DNA of 64,000 nt from Marinoscillum sp. 108 (lineage in GTDB: Bacteria; Bacteroidota; Bacteroidia; Cytophagales; Cyclobacteriaceae), in assembly GCF_902506655.1 (NCBI RefSeq), contig NZ_LR734808.1:558001-622000 (forward strand), read 5' to 3'. Shown here piece by piece: positions 16,144-23,911 of the stretch (position 1 is its first letter; each line of letters opens with the position of its first letter). The notes under the pieces were generated by a model. The model was not told the DNA's origin, ran no database searches, and worked only from the letters and a program-made list of their open reading frames with translations. The translations under genes were made by a program, and so were the position numbers.

Positions 16144-17892
16144 TCAGTCCTTAGCATCCTTAAAATCCTGAACTTCCTGACTATTCAGGTTTATGTAGTG
16201 GTCTTGCTTCTCTCTGTGTATTAGGCCACTTTTACCAAACTCAGTGATATAACCTTCTGCTGTCTTATCAGGAATATTCATTTGCTTGGCTACTTCCAGG
16301 TACTTCTGCCTGTTGAACTCTTGGGGCAGGGCATCTAAGAACTTTTGTTTCCTATTCTTACGAGGGCTTGGTTTCACATCTTCCGGCAATTCAGTAAACA
16401 CTTTGGCTGAATGCTTGACTAACACCCTAACCATAGCAAGTGCAGTTTGAAAGTCTCGTTCTTCACAAATGATTTGAGTACTTGTATCGCCTGTTTCCAA
16501 TATCCGCAAAGCGGAAAGAATCATGCTGATACGAAAGGCAATCAATCCTAATCTGCGAATGGTTGCCATGTAGTCAATGCCCTGCAAGGTCATGTAATGG
16601 TCTTGCACCTGGGCAAAGAACCCATTGAACTGTGCTTGCTGGTCTGCCGTAAGGCAGAACTGCATTTCAGGACTTGCCTTCAATACTTTAAAGAGTTCGT
16701 AGAACTCAGCTCCTAAAGTGTCAAAATACTCATCCAAGCCCTGAGAAGTGGTGTCTGCAAAGACATCTTTCCAAGTTGGACGTACATTCATAAAGTAGAA
16801 AATGAATCGGCTGAATAAGCCGTTTTCAGCATTAGGAATGAGAGCCGAAACTTGTTTTGGCGTTCCTGAAAGCACTGCCGAAAGGCAGGGGTTTTCAATA
16901 TCCACATACTCACGGTCAGTTCTTCGATAGTAACTGATTGTTTCATGGTGGAATGCTTTCCTGAATCCATCAGAATAGTTGCCATAATCGGATTTGAAGG
17001 CATGAGCTAATGTGTCGCCTTCTGTCTCGAAAATCAATCCTTTGCCATCACTATCACCCAAAAGCTGATAGGCTCCAGTAGAGCTATTGTTGGCCGGAAT
17101 GAACAGCATCTTTTCAGGTGGCTTGCCGGGTTTTTCAACTCCTTCTTCTTTGCCTTTCTTGGTATTGTAATCAGCCATTTCCAATTCATGCTGTTGCTTT
17201 AGCAACTTGGCTTGTTCTCTCAGCTCCTTATGGATAGGGTTGACCAATTGGCGGCAATGTACCAAGCGGCCTTTACCTGCGGAGGCTTGGGCTGTAATAA
17301 ACAGAAACATATTGGAATAGACTTTTCTACCATCATAGATTCCGAATAGTTTGGGCAAACATGCACTGATTGAAACCAAAGAGCCTAAGAGCAACAGATC
17401 CTTTTCTTCATTGGATGTGACAACACTTACCACCTTTTGAAGAAAGTCAGGAAGTTCAGGAAATAAAGAATCTGGAAGATTCGGCATTTCCTGTTTGGTA
17501 GGTTGGCTGGTTGTCTTTGGCTTGGAAATTTGAACTCCAGCTTGCTTTGCATGGTAGAAAAAGGTTTTCAGGGAAACGCCCTGACCTTTTGCTTTGAGGC
17601 AGTTGTCAAACTGCCGATCACATTCGGAAGCTGAATAATCAGGATAGAAGCGACTGATTCTATGGAAGTAGTCACGGCCTGATTCTCCAAATTCATCAGC
17701 AAAGGCAAAGCCGATATTCCGCCAATCGCTGTAAGCGGTGGTAATATCTATCTGGTTCGCTTCAATTTGCTGAATGATAGTTTCTACTTCTGATTCGTTG
17801 CTGTTGCTCAATGGTTGAGCTTGCTCTGTATTTATCGATTGTTGGGCAGGATTCTCCATCCATTCCAACGGATTAAACGTTTTCTTTTCCAT
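16144..17892 (-). CDS. PriCT-2/DUF3987 domain protein (mobile-element replication or helicase-like)
   Basis: A 582-residue protein. The N-terminus (about 35-120) matches a primase C-terminal type 2 helical domain (DITTAYSDWRNIGFAFADEFGESGRDYFHRISRF...FDNCLKAKG). The central and C-terminal part is DUF3987, with a P-loop-like segment FITAQASAGKGR near residue 200 and a conserved ETEGDTLAHAFKSDYGNYSDGFRKAFHHE block. DUF3987 proteins accompany primases on Bacteroidota integrative elements and are thought to act in element replication. It lies 3 bp after the BT4734-type gene, forming a primase/helicase pair. There is no direct evidence for activity. Confidence 0.82.
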   Translation of the reverse strand: MEKKTFNPLEWMENPAQQSINTEQAQPLSNSNESEVETIIQQIEANQIDITTAYSDWRNIGFAFADEFGESGRDYFHRISRFYPDYSASECDRQFDNCLKAKGQGVSLKTFFYHAKQAGVQISKPKTTSQPTKQEMPNLPDSLFPELPDFLQKVVSVVTSNEEKDLLLLGSLVSISACLPKLFGIYDGRKVYSNMFLFITAQASAGKGRLVHCRQLVNPIHKELREQAKLLKQQHELEMADYNTKKGKEEGVEKPGKPPEKMLFIPANNSSTGAYQLLGDSDGKGLIFETEGDTLAHAFKSDYGNYSDGFRKAFHHETISYYRRTDREYVDIENPCLSAVLSGTPKQVSALIPNAENGLFSRFIFYFMNVRPTWKDVFADTTSQGLDEYFDTLGAEFYELFKVLKASPEMQFCLTADQQAQFNGFFAQVQDHYMTLQGIDYMATIRRLGLIAFRISMILSALRILETGDTSTQIICEERDFQTALAMVRVLVKHSAKVFTELPEDVKPSPRKNRKQKFLDALPQEFNRQKYLEVAKQMNIPDKTAEGYITEFGKSGLIHREKQDHYINLNSQEVQDFKDAKD

Positions 17893-17895
17893 AAC

Positions 17896-18816
17896 CTACA
17901 GGTATTTGGGATTAATGAATGCTTGCGGGTCGTGAGGCAGGAAACATGCTCTGGAAATGTCTTTGCCTGACTGATCTACTTCCAGCTTGTAAGTGTGCTG
18001 AATGTAGTTTGCTACCGCTTTAAAATAGTCCTGGTGTTTTGCCTTTGTAAGCTCTATTGGAATTACCCATTTCAACCCATCACCTGAAGGAGATACAAAC
18101 AGTAGCTCCGTTTCAAAGTACTGGTCTTTGAGTAATTCCGCTTTCAATCCAGATAGGTCGCTTACATGGTCAAAATCAATTGTAAGAAGCCCTGAATGCT
18201 TTCTAAGGTGTTTATCATTTCGTTGTGAGAAAGTGCCTGAGAAGGTCACGTAATCGAAATTGAACGCCTTGTACTTACGGGCTTCCTTGACATCCTGAAT
18301 GCTGCGAAGTGTACTTGTACACGTAGCAAATGAATCTCCCTTGATAATCGAATAGGCTTCTACCAAATCAATATCTCTTGTTGGATTGATATTGGTAACT
18401 GGCTTGGTGTAGAAGCTGAAAAGCGGAGCTTTTAGCTTCACATGCACAGGAGCAACCACTTGTGGTTGTGACTCTTCCTGAGTGTAAAAGCCATTTTTAT
18501 GACCTATGCGCAAATGCAATTCTTCATTCAGCTTTTCATTGAGTTCCTGACCCGATAAGCCAAAATGCAATGAGGCGAAATCAAAGACATTGCCTTGTGC
18601 AATGGCTTCTTCTGTGTCGGTGTGCGTAGCACATCCGTCAACTACCTTCACAATCAATGTGGGCTTGTCCGCATTGAAAGGGTTCTTGGTGGGTTTACAG
18701 TCCCTTCCCGAAAGGGAAAGGACTGTTTCACCTTGATAGTATTGGCGCAACACATAGGCATAGATATTCAGGCCGTAGTGCGTCTTGTGTAAAATGGCTT
18801 CTCTACTTATTTCCAT
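17896..18816 (-). CDS. BT4734/BF3469 (VirE N-terminal) family protein, primase-like
   Basis: From the ATG at 18816 the product has 306 residues. The first part (MEISREAILHKTHYGLNIYAYVLRQYY, then KPTKNPFNADKPTLIV) resembles the zinc-free primase-associated region, and the later part (LLTIDFDHV, LLFVSPSGDGLKWVIP, SGKDISRACFLPHDP) matches the BT4734/BF3469 family seen on Bacteroides conjugative elements. The conserved DFD and SGDGLKW motifs suggest an archaeo-eukaryotic primase-like fold, which is an inference. The start overlaps the preceding HTH gene by 14 bp. A longer non-ATG start is possible but would lie deep inside that gene. Confidence 0.8.
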   Translation of the reverse strand: MEISREAILHKTHYGLNIYAYVLRQYYQGETVLSLSGRDCKPTKNPFNADKPTLIVKVVDGCATHTDTEEAIAQGNVFDFASLHFGLSGQELNEKLNEELHLRIGHKNGFYTQEESQPQVVAPVHVKLKAPLFSFYTKPVTNINPTRDIDLVEAYSIIKGDSFATCTSTLRSIQDVKEARKYKAFNFDYVTFSGTFSQRNDKHLRKHSGLLTIDFDHVSDLSGLKAELLKDQYFETELLFVSPSGDGLKWVIPIELTKAKHQDYFKAVANYIQHTYKLEVDQSGKDISRACFLPHDPQAFINPKYL

Positions 18817-19099
18817 GACCTGTGGATTTTGAAGGTTGGTAATTGGCTTCCAACATCTTTTCAATGTCAGAGAGCTTGTAGAAGAATTTGCCATTTACAC
18901 GGCTGTATGGTAGTGTTCCATTGTCCCGAAGGGTCTGCAAGGTTCGCTTGCTGATATGGAGCGACTGCATTACATCTTGTCCATCAATCCACGATTCATT
19001 GAATCTCTCCAGTCGTGTCTTTTGGTATTGCTGCAAGTATGCCTTTATGGTCTTAATCTCCTGAGAGAGCTTCAGGATTAAATCAATAATCTCTGTCAT
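18803..19099 (-). CDS. Small HTH protein of mobile element (excisionase/MerR-like helix)
   Basis: A 98-residue protein with an N-terminal helix (about 1-35, coiled-coil-like) and an HTH_17-type DNA-binding domain (WIDGQDVMQSLHISKRTLQTLRDNGTLPYSRVNGKFFYKLSDIEKML). Such proteins are standard accessory genes on Bacteroidota integrative elements and probably control excision or replication genes. The start overlaps the previous gene's stop by four bases (ATGA), and it overlaps the next gene by 14 bp, so the three are co-translated. Confidence 0.82.
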   Translation of the reverse strand: MTEIIDLILKLSQEIKTIKAYLQQYQKTRLERFNESWIDGQDVMQSLHISKRTLQTLRDNGTLPYSRVNGKFFYKLSDIEKMLEANYQPSKSTGHGNK

Positions 19100-19443
19100 A
19101 GCTTCACTCTCCCTTTTTTGATTAAGTAATCGGCAGCTCGCTGATCGATTTCATCCTGCGTGGAATTGCGGTTGCGAAGCAACCACTGGTCTAATTCAGC
19201 ACGGTTGAAATAGAGCTTTTTCCCGTTGGGTTTGTAGTATGGAATACTACCCGCACTCGTCAACTTATACAGGTGCGATTGCGACAATTCAAGGTACTGA
19301 CATGCTTCATTGAAGTTCAGTACGTTTTTGAGAATCAGGTTTTGATCTAAAACATGCTTCTCGATAATTTTGAGACGTTCTAATATTTCGTCCATTTTCT
19401 TAATTATTAGAGAATTAGAAATGGACATCTGGCCAAATGTCAT
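19096..19443 (-). CDS. Small HTH protein of mobile element (HTH_17)
   Basis: A 115-residue protein with an N-terminal coiled-coil-like helix and an HTH_17 domain (LNFNEACQYLELSQSHLYKLTSAGSIPYYKPNGKKLYFNRAELDQWL), similar in design to its downstream neighbour, from which it probably arose by an old duplication. Later ATGs at 19428 and 19395 are alternative starts; the latter gives a 99-residue protein beginning MDEILERL, equal in length to the neighbour, and leaves the dyad at 19443-19459 as an upstream operator. It heads the HTH/primase transcription unit. Confidence 0.8.
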   Translation of the reverse strand: MTFGQMSISNSLIIKKMDEILERLKIIEKHVLDQNLILKNVLNFNEACQYLELSQSHLYKLTSAGSIPYYKPNGKKLYFNRAELDQWLLRNRNSTQDEIDQRAADYLIKKGRVKL

Positions 19444-19459
19444 CCTTGATTATCAAGGA
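19443..19459 (-). promoter_or_regulatory. TCCTTGA-TTA-TCAAGGA dyad, candidate operator of HTH/primase unit
   Basis: A perfect 7-bp inverted repeat with a 3-bp spacer lies at the very 5' end of the HTH/primase unit, overlapping the first base of the longest HTH reading frame. It is well placed for autoregulation by one of the HTH proteins. The surrounding 150-bp gap (19444-19593) also holds an imperfect dyad (GAATTGGTAAATT against AAATTACCGCAATTC, 19562-19598), which could be the end of the upstream transcript. Confidence 0.4.
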
Positions 19460-19593
19460 CTTGACAAAGTTCCGTAGAAGGGTTTGGTAGCCTTAGAAAT
19501 GGAAATTTCATTCCTTGTAAGTGGTTGATTTACAAGGGTTATTGAAAAAGAGTGGAAATTTGAATTGGTAAATTGACGGCAAATTACCGCAAT

Positions 19594-20619
19594 TCAACAA
19601 TTGGGTAATTGGGTAAGCCAGAACTGAGTATCTACATAATCCGCTACAGCATCAGGGTCATTCCGATAAGTTCTGAATTGCTTGTCAATATCAGTAGCGT
19701 AGCGGTGATCTAAGAACTTGCGAATAGCTACATCCTTGATTTCCTTGTTTCCCGGAAACTGCCTTTTGTTGAAGTAGCCTTTATTGATTAAGTGGAGGTA
19801 GATGCATGCCAGTTCGTTCTTGGCTCCATGCTTATTTGTGAAGTTGTAGTCAGCATCAATGTAACCGTACTCATGCAGCTTGCTCTCAAAACTGCCAAAG
19901 CGATTAGGGTTTTTGATAATGGTACTGAAAGTCAAAATGCCTTTCTTTTCAGGGCGAACATCATTTGATATGGGCTGAAATGTGGAGGTTTCAACCGAAT
20001 CAGGTTTGATAGGTGCAGCTTTGGCCAGTGGTTTTTTGGTTGCTTCAACGATTACACTTGGTTGAGGTGCTGTTTGCTCAAAGTAGGTGTAATAGATTTC
20101 TTCTTCGGTTAGCGGATCTTGCTTTAGCAAACTTGGGTAGGCTTCCTGAATCTCCATGTACAACCTAACCAATTCATGTTTTAGGTAATGAATGATAAAG
20201 GATTCATCAGCCAAGACTTTGTCCTGGCTGGATAATCCTGTCTTGGGTTGGTATTGCTCTTCTTGGTACTGGCGTTCAATTAATACCTGAGCAAGCTCTT
20301 TGAGTTTTTGTGGTAATGTTCTGGTCAAAGCCCAATGAACATGGTATTTCTTTTCGTTATCGTTGACAGCTTCTTCAACTGCTTTGTGGAGGTTGTTGAG
20401 AAAGCGGATTGCTTCATGGTCAATGAGTGAGGTGTAGTATTTCCGCTTGTTGGATAGGGGATTGAGAAAAGAAAGTTCAAAGCTCGGTTGTACTTGATAA
20501 TAGGTCTTTTCAAGGTCGTTTAAATCCTGTTTAAACTTCATTTCAGAAACATTGCTAATCATCCAAGGCCGAAGGTCGAGGAATAGAATGCGGTTGTATA
20601 TGTCTAATTCGGTGCTCAT
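19594..20619 (-). CDS. Uncharacterised mobile-element protein (DUF6617-like)
   Basis: A 341-residue soluble protein with no signal peptide. The N-terminal part is helical with charged segments, then a low-complexity proline/alanine linker (about 190-225), then a C-terminal domain with KHGAKNELACIYLHLINKGYF and IRKFLDHRYATDIDKQFRTYR. This C-terminal pattern is common in Bacteroidota integrative elements, where the gene follows the integrase, and may be related to DUF6617; I am not certain of the number. Its start overlaps the integrase stop by four bases. Function unknown; a regulatory or excision-related role is suggested by position only. Confidence 0.7.
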   Translation of the reverse strand: MSTELDIYNRILFLDLRPWMISNVSEMKFKQDLNDLEKTYYQVQPSFELSFLNPLSNKRKYYTSLIDHEAIRFLNNLHKAVEEAVNDNEKKYHVHWALTRTLPQKLKELAQVLIERQYQEEQYQPKTGLSSQDKVLADESFIIHYLKHELVRLYMEIQEAYPSLLKQDPLTEEEIYYTYFEQTAPQPSVIVEATKKPLAKAAPIKPDSVETSTFQPISNDVRPEKKGILTFSTIIKNPNRFGSFESKLHEYGYIDADYNFTNKHGAKNELACIYLHLINKGYFNKRQFPGNKEIKDVAIRKFLDHRYATDIDKQFRTYRNDPDAVADYVDTQFWLTQLPNC

Positions 20620-21710
20620 AAATCCAACTTGATTTTGTTAGCTGCTTCTTTCTTCTTGTCGTCAATGATCTTGGCATAGACCTGAGTGGTTTTCAACTCC
20701 CTGTGGCCAAGCAATTTTGAGACCGTGTATATGTCAGTTCCTGCGGTAAGCTGTAAGGTGGCATAGGTGTGACGGGCGCAATGGAAGGTTATCGTCTTGG
20801 TAATACCAGCTCTCATTACCCATTGTTGTAATTTGAGATTATGCCAGGCAGAGTATTTCAATCCCTTAAACACTCGCTCGTCTTTGTCTTGGCGTTCGCC
20901 AAGCAAACCGAAGGCTTGCTCTGAGATAGGCAGTGTTTCCGCTCCTTTGGTTTTCTTCTGTCTGAAACGAATGTAGTAGCCCATATCATTTGAGTGTTGC
21001 ACTTCGGACCATAGAAGCTTATTTATATCTGACCAACGAAGGCCAGTAAGGCATGAGAAAATGAAAGCGGTTTTTAGCTGAGGTATTTCACATTCAGCTT
21101 TAACAACTGCTTGCAGCTCTTCCAGTGTTAAAAACTCTCTTTCCGGTTCTCCTTGCTTGAATGCTTCAACTCCTTCTGCTGGATTGTGTGGAATGATACC
21201 ATCCTTCACCGCTTGCTTTAGTGCAGCTCTTAGTTTGTTGAAATAGGAGTACTTGGAGTTTTGAGAAAGTTTCTGGATTCCATGTCCGGTGGCTTTCTTG
21301 TCAAGGTATTCTTTGAAGTCCTGGACAAACTCACGATTCACGAACTCAAAGGAAATATCCTGTGGTATAAATGCCTTCATGTGCTTGATCATACTATCCC
21401 AATTTCCGTAGTTGCCCGGACTGTCTTTGCGTTTATTGGCAAGCAATTCAAGGTAGGCGGTGAAACTACCTTTCAGCTTCTCATTGTCACGGAATCCATA
21501 AACACCGTTTTGGATTTCGATTTGTCGCTGTGCTCTTATGGTCTCAGCCAGTTGGAGCGTTTTCTTGTTGACTTCCTTTTGCTCTTTGGTTTTGGCGTTA
21601 GGGTCGAGGTAGAGTTTTAGGTACTCCGTTTTGCGTTTCCCTTGGTGATAGTAGTCCAGGTATAAACTGGTCTGGCCACCTTGATTGCGTTTTCTTAGTG
21701 TAACCTTCAT
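20616..21710 (-). CDS. Tyrosine recombinase (site-specific integrase)
   Basis: A 364-residue integrase with an N-terminal arm-binding domain (residues 1-65), a SAM-like core-binding domain (about 80-175) and a catalytic domain (about 190-350). The catalytic residues are visible: R225 in TGLRWSDI, a Lys in the beta-hairpin near 253-255, H310 and R313 in [10 protein letters not shown]336 in [11 protein letters not shown] and Y345 in VYAKI. It would join and excise the element at the mnmE 3' end. Start and stop overlap with the flanking genes by four bases each, giving a tight operon xis-like, int, unknown. Confidence 0.95.
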   Translation of the reverse strand: MKVTLRKRNQGGQTSLYLDYYHQGKRKTEYLKLYLDPNAKTKEQKEVNKKTLQLAETIRAQRQIEIQNGVYGFRDNEKLKGSFTAYLELLANKRKDSPGNYGNWDSMIKHMKAFIPQDISFEFVNREFVQDFKEYLDKKATGHGIQKLSQNSKYSYFNKLRAALKQAVKDGIIPHNPAEGVEAFKQGEPEREFLTLEELQAVVKAECEIPQLKTAFIFSCLTGLRWSDINKLLWSEVQHSNDMGYYIRFRQKKTKGAETLPISEQAFGLLGERQDKDERVFKGLKYSAWHNLKLQQWVMRAGITKTITFHCARHTYATLQLTAGTDIYTVSKLLGHRELKTTQVYAKIIDDKKKEAANKIKLDL

Positions 21711-22060
21711 GCTTGAAACAGTTTTTCGATTTCAGTTCTCTTGATAATGGTACGTCTCCCGATTTTGGCAGCATTGATAGTACCGCTCTTTATCTGGCGG
21801 TAAAGGGTCATTCTACTTGCTCCAAGTAGTTCACAGGTTTCGGATATGCTGAGAAAATCCTTGTCCTGTAGCTTTTGCTGATTGTGTTGGGATTTCTGAG
21901 AAGCAACTGAGGGAATTTCCTGAACCTTCTTTTCTCTCTGCCTTTTCTTGTAGGCTCGTTTGGCACATAGATCACCACAAAATTGGGTCACTGTGGTCTT
22001 GGCAATGAACTCATTGCCGCAGTGCTGACAGATTTTAGGAACTCGAATGTTGCTGCTCAT
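21707..22060 (-). CDS. Zinc-ribbon plus HTH excisionase-like protein
   Basis: A 117-residue protein. The N-terminus has a four-cysteine zinc ribbon (CQHC near 16-19, then FCGDLC), a basic linker (KKRQREKK), and a C-terminal HTH_17 domain ([46 protein letters not shown]). This HTH class includes excisionases. It is the first gene after the mnmE junction and overlaps the integrase start by four bases, so it is the likely directionality factor or autoregulator binding the repeats 27 bp upstream. Confidence 0.82.
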   Translation of the reverse strand: MSSNIRVPKICQHCGNEFIAKTTVTQFCGDLCAKRAYKKRQREKKVQEIPSVASQKSQHNQQKLQDKDFLSISETCELLGASRMTLYRQIKSGTINAAKIGRRTIIKRTEIEKLFQA

Positions 22061-22086
22061 GACGTTTCTTTAAAAGGGGAGAAAAT

Positions 22087-22130
22087 GTATCAGTACGTAT
22101 CTGATTGTATCAGTTTGTATCTGTATGTAA
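22087..22130 (+). repeat. Four GTATCWG direct repeats at exact 10-bp spacing, candidate recombinase or excisionase binding array
   Basis: GTATCAG, GTATCTG, GTATCAG and GTATCTG begin at 22087, 22097, 22107 and 22117, with a degenerate GTAACAT at 22127. The 10-bp period puts all copies on the same DNA face. The array is 27 bp upstream of the excisionase-like gene, in the gap between element and mnmE. GTATCGG occurs at the mnmE 3' end in inverted orientation (22310-22316), so the array may represent arm-type or autoregulatory sites related to the core. Confidence 0.7.
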
Positions 22131-22184
22131 CATAATCTCTCCGGTGCTCTGTAAATCTGTTGCTAACAACAAAAATTGTTTCTA

Positions 22185-22238
22185 TAGCAACAAATTAGAA
22201 ACGAAATATACGAAAATAAGGGAAGATTAGCAACAAAT
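22185..22238 (+). repeat. Direct repeat TAGCAACAAAT, two copies
   Basis: TAGCAACAAAT occurs at 22185-22195 and 22228-22238, 43 bp apart (about four helical turns), with a related TTGCTAACAAC at 22160-22170. They lie between the 10-bp repeats and the mnmE stop codon and are candidate integrase arm-binding sites. Confidence 0.45.
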
Positions 22239-22302
22239 AAAAGAAGTAAAAACCGCTTAAAATGCACTAAAAGAAGGGTTTAGCTAAGTAAAAGAAAAGT
22301 AA

Positions 22303-22335
22303 TTACTTTCCGATACAAAACTTGCTAAAGATGTT
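22303..22335. other. Presumed attachment site (attR side) within mnmE 3' end
   Basis: The final codons of mnmE, encoding the conserved C-terminus FCIGK-stop, coincide with the border between the island and chromosomal genes. Integrases that target gene ends usually restore the 3' end, which fits the intact CIGK here. The exact core cannot be fixed because the other junction is outside the window. Confidence 0.45.
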
Positions 22336-23664
22336 CTCCAGCAGATCATCGGTGGTGATCTCTCCAGTGATCTGCCCCAGGTGAAAGAGTGAGTTGCGGA
22401 TGTCCATGGCCACAAAGTCGTTGGTCACTTGCCGGTCAATGCCATCGATCACCTGATCCAGTGCCTTGTTGGTTTCCATCAGACTTTCGTAGTGCCTCAG
22501 ATTAGTCACTATGGTGTTTCCGGTCTTGAAGTCATCCAGGGAAACCAAGGTTTTTAAGGCCTCTTTGAGGTTTTCGAGGTTCTCCTTTTGGCTGGCAGAG
22601 ATCATCAGGGCGTTTTCTGACTCCAGTGCGTTCAATAGGTTGGCGTCTGCCCGGTCCATTTTATTTCCAATCAGCAGATAGGGGACTTTGAGGGCTTTGA
22701 GGTAAGCCAGTTGTTTTTCAATGTCCTCTTTCGTGTCGTTGATCAGGTCGATCAGGTAGATAATTACGGAGGCCTCTTTCATTTTAGCATAGGTGCGCTC
22801 TACACCAATGGCCTCCACCTTATCCTCGGTGGTGCGAATACCAGCCGTATCCGTAAAACGGAAAGCTATGCCGTCTACATTGATCACGTCTTCAATGACA
22901 TCCCTGGTGGTTCCGGGTACATCCGATACGATGGCCTTCTCTTCATTGAGCAAAGCATTGAGCAGGGTGGACTTACCCGCGTTGGGCTTTCCGGCGATCA
23001 CCGTAGGGATGCCGTTTTTGATGGCATTACCCAGCGTGAAACTCTCCGTCAGGCGGGTGATTAGCCCTTTCAGGCTATAAATGAGTTTTTTGAGGTCATC
23101 ACGACTGGCAAACTCCACATCTTCCTCACCAAAATCCAGCTCCAGCTCAATCATACTGGCAAAATGCACCAGCTCTTCTCTGAGTTTAGAGATTTCTTGA
23201 GAGAATCCCCCGCGCATCTGGTTCATGGCGGCCTGGTGCATGGATTCGTTTTCTGAGGAGATCAGGTCGGCCACTGCCTCGGCCTGCGCCAGGTCGAAGC
23301 GCCCATTGATAAAGGCGCGCTGAGTAAACTCCCCGGCTTTGGCCAGACGTGCACCCTTGGTGAGGAGCAGGCGAATGAGTTGCTGGATGATATAGGGACT
23401 GCCATGACACGAAATTTCGATCACATCCTCTTTCGTGTAGGAGTTGGGGCCCCTAAAGATGGAAATGAGCACCTCGTCTACGATTTTCTCCTCATCACGA
23501 ATGGTTCCGAGGTGGATGGTATGGCTGGGTACCTCAGTGAGGTCTTTGCCCCTGAATACACTATTGACGATGGCGATGGTAGCCGGTCCGGAGACTCTGA
23601 TGACTCCAATGGCACCCACTCCCGGGGCGGTAGCCAGGGCAATAATGGTATCGTTCATATTCAT
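22303..23664 (-). CDS. mnmE: tRNA uridine-5-carboxymethylaminomethyl(34) synthesis GTPase MnmE
   Basis: The 453-residue protein has the N-terminal formyl-THF-binding domain (TIIALATAPGVGAIGVIRVSGP), a helical domain, an inserted G domain with GKPNAGKST, DVPGTTRD, DTAG and GNKMD motifs (about 220-350), and the invariant C-terminal FCIGK whose Cys is needed for activity. With MnmG it modifies the wobble uridine of several tRNAs. An ATG six bases downstream is an equally good start. It is a housekeeping gene and an integration target in other bacteria; the island abuts its 3' end without disrupting it. Confidence 0.97.
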   Translation of the reverse strand: MNMNDTIIALATAPGVGAIGVIRVSGPATIAIVNSVFRGKDLTEVPSHTIHLGTIRDEEKIVDEVLISIFRGPNSYTKEDVIEISCHGSPYIIQQLIRLLLTKGARLAKAGEFTQRAFINGRFDLAQAEAVADLISSENESMHQAAMNQMRGGFSQEISKLREELVHFASMIELELDFGEEDVEFASRDDLKKLIYSLKGLITRLTESFTLGNAIKNGIPTVIAGKPNAGKSTLLNALLNEEKAIVSDVPGTTRDVIEDVINVDGIAFRFTDTAGIRTTEDKVEAIGVERTYAKMKEASVIIYLIDLINDTKEDIEKQLAYLKALKVPYLLIGNKMDRADANLLNALESENALMISASQKENLENLKEALKTLVSLDDFKTGNTIVTNLRHYESLMETNKALDQVIDGIDRQVTNDFVAMDIRNSLFHLGQITGEITTDDLLENIFSKFCIGK

Positions 23665-23911
23665 GCGCCAAAATTAGTCAGACCATGGCAGAACTACTTA
23701 AAACTAGGTATTGTATAACTCAGCGATAGGGATAAACTTTATCCTTGAGAAATCCCGGTGATTTTCAAAATGTCTTTTGGTACACATGTGGAATGATCCT
23801 GGGGGCTTCTCATTAGGAACCAGCTAAATACGGAAAGGCTCTTCATATTTTGGAGAGCTTTTCTCGTTTTGGATCTTGAAATAGAACCTGACGGTGGTCG
23901 TTACGGGTGAA
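23665..23911. other. Intergenic region between mnmE and the giant secreted protease gene
   Basis: Divergent 247-bp gap. It contains a 10-bp hairpin with one G-T pair (GAAAGGCTCT at 23833-23842 with AGAGCTTTTC at 23854-23863) that looks terminator-like but has no obvious transcript to stop, and a small GGATAAA/TTTATCC palindrome near 23729. No clear TAnnTTTG promoter was found. Confidence 0.4.

Larger units (their letters stand above)
1..22320. mobile_element. Genomic island (integrative element) at mnmE 3' end, metal-resistance and pAgo cargo, left end not in window
   Basis: Everything from the window start to the mnmE stop codon is on one strand and ordered like a Bacteroidota integrative element: excisionase-like HTH and tyrosine integrase next to mnmE, then accessory HTH genes, primase-like genes, then cargo (XRE/pAgo, Fur, Czc and Cus metal efflux). 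The right end is placed at the mnmE 3' end because the integrase operon reads away from it and candidate recombinase-binding repeats lie in the 240-bp gap. The 3' end of this gene (also called trmE or thdF) is a known integration target, for example of Salmonella genomic island 1. I saw no second copy of the mnmE end in the window, so the other end should lie further left. No relaxase or conjugation gene is visible here. Whether the metal genes are inside the element is inferred from this. Confidence 0.65.

Noticed and set aside
19650-19670. TTCCGATA match to the mnmE end as a possible second att copy
   Set aside because: It matches only eight bases and lies inside a coding region of the integration module, so chance is the better explanation.
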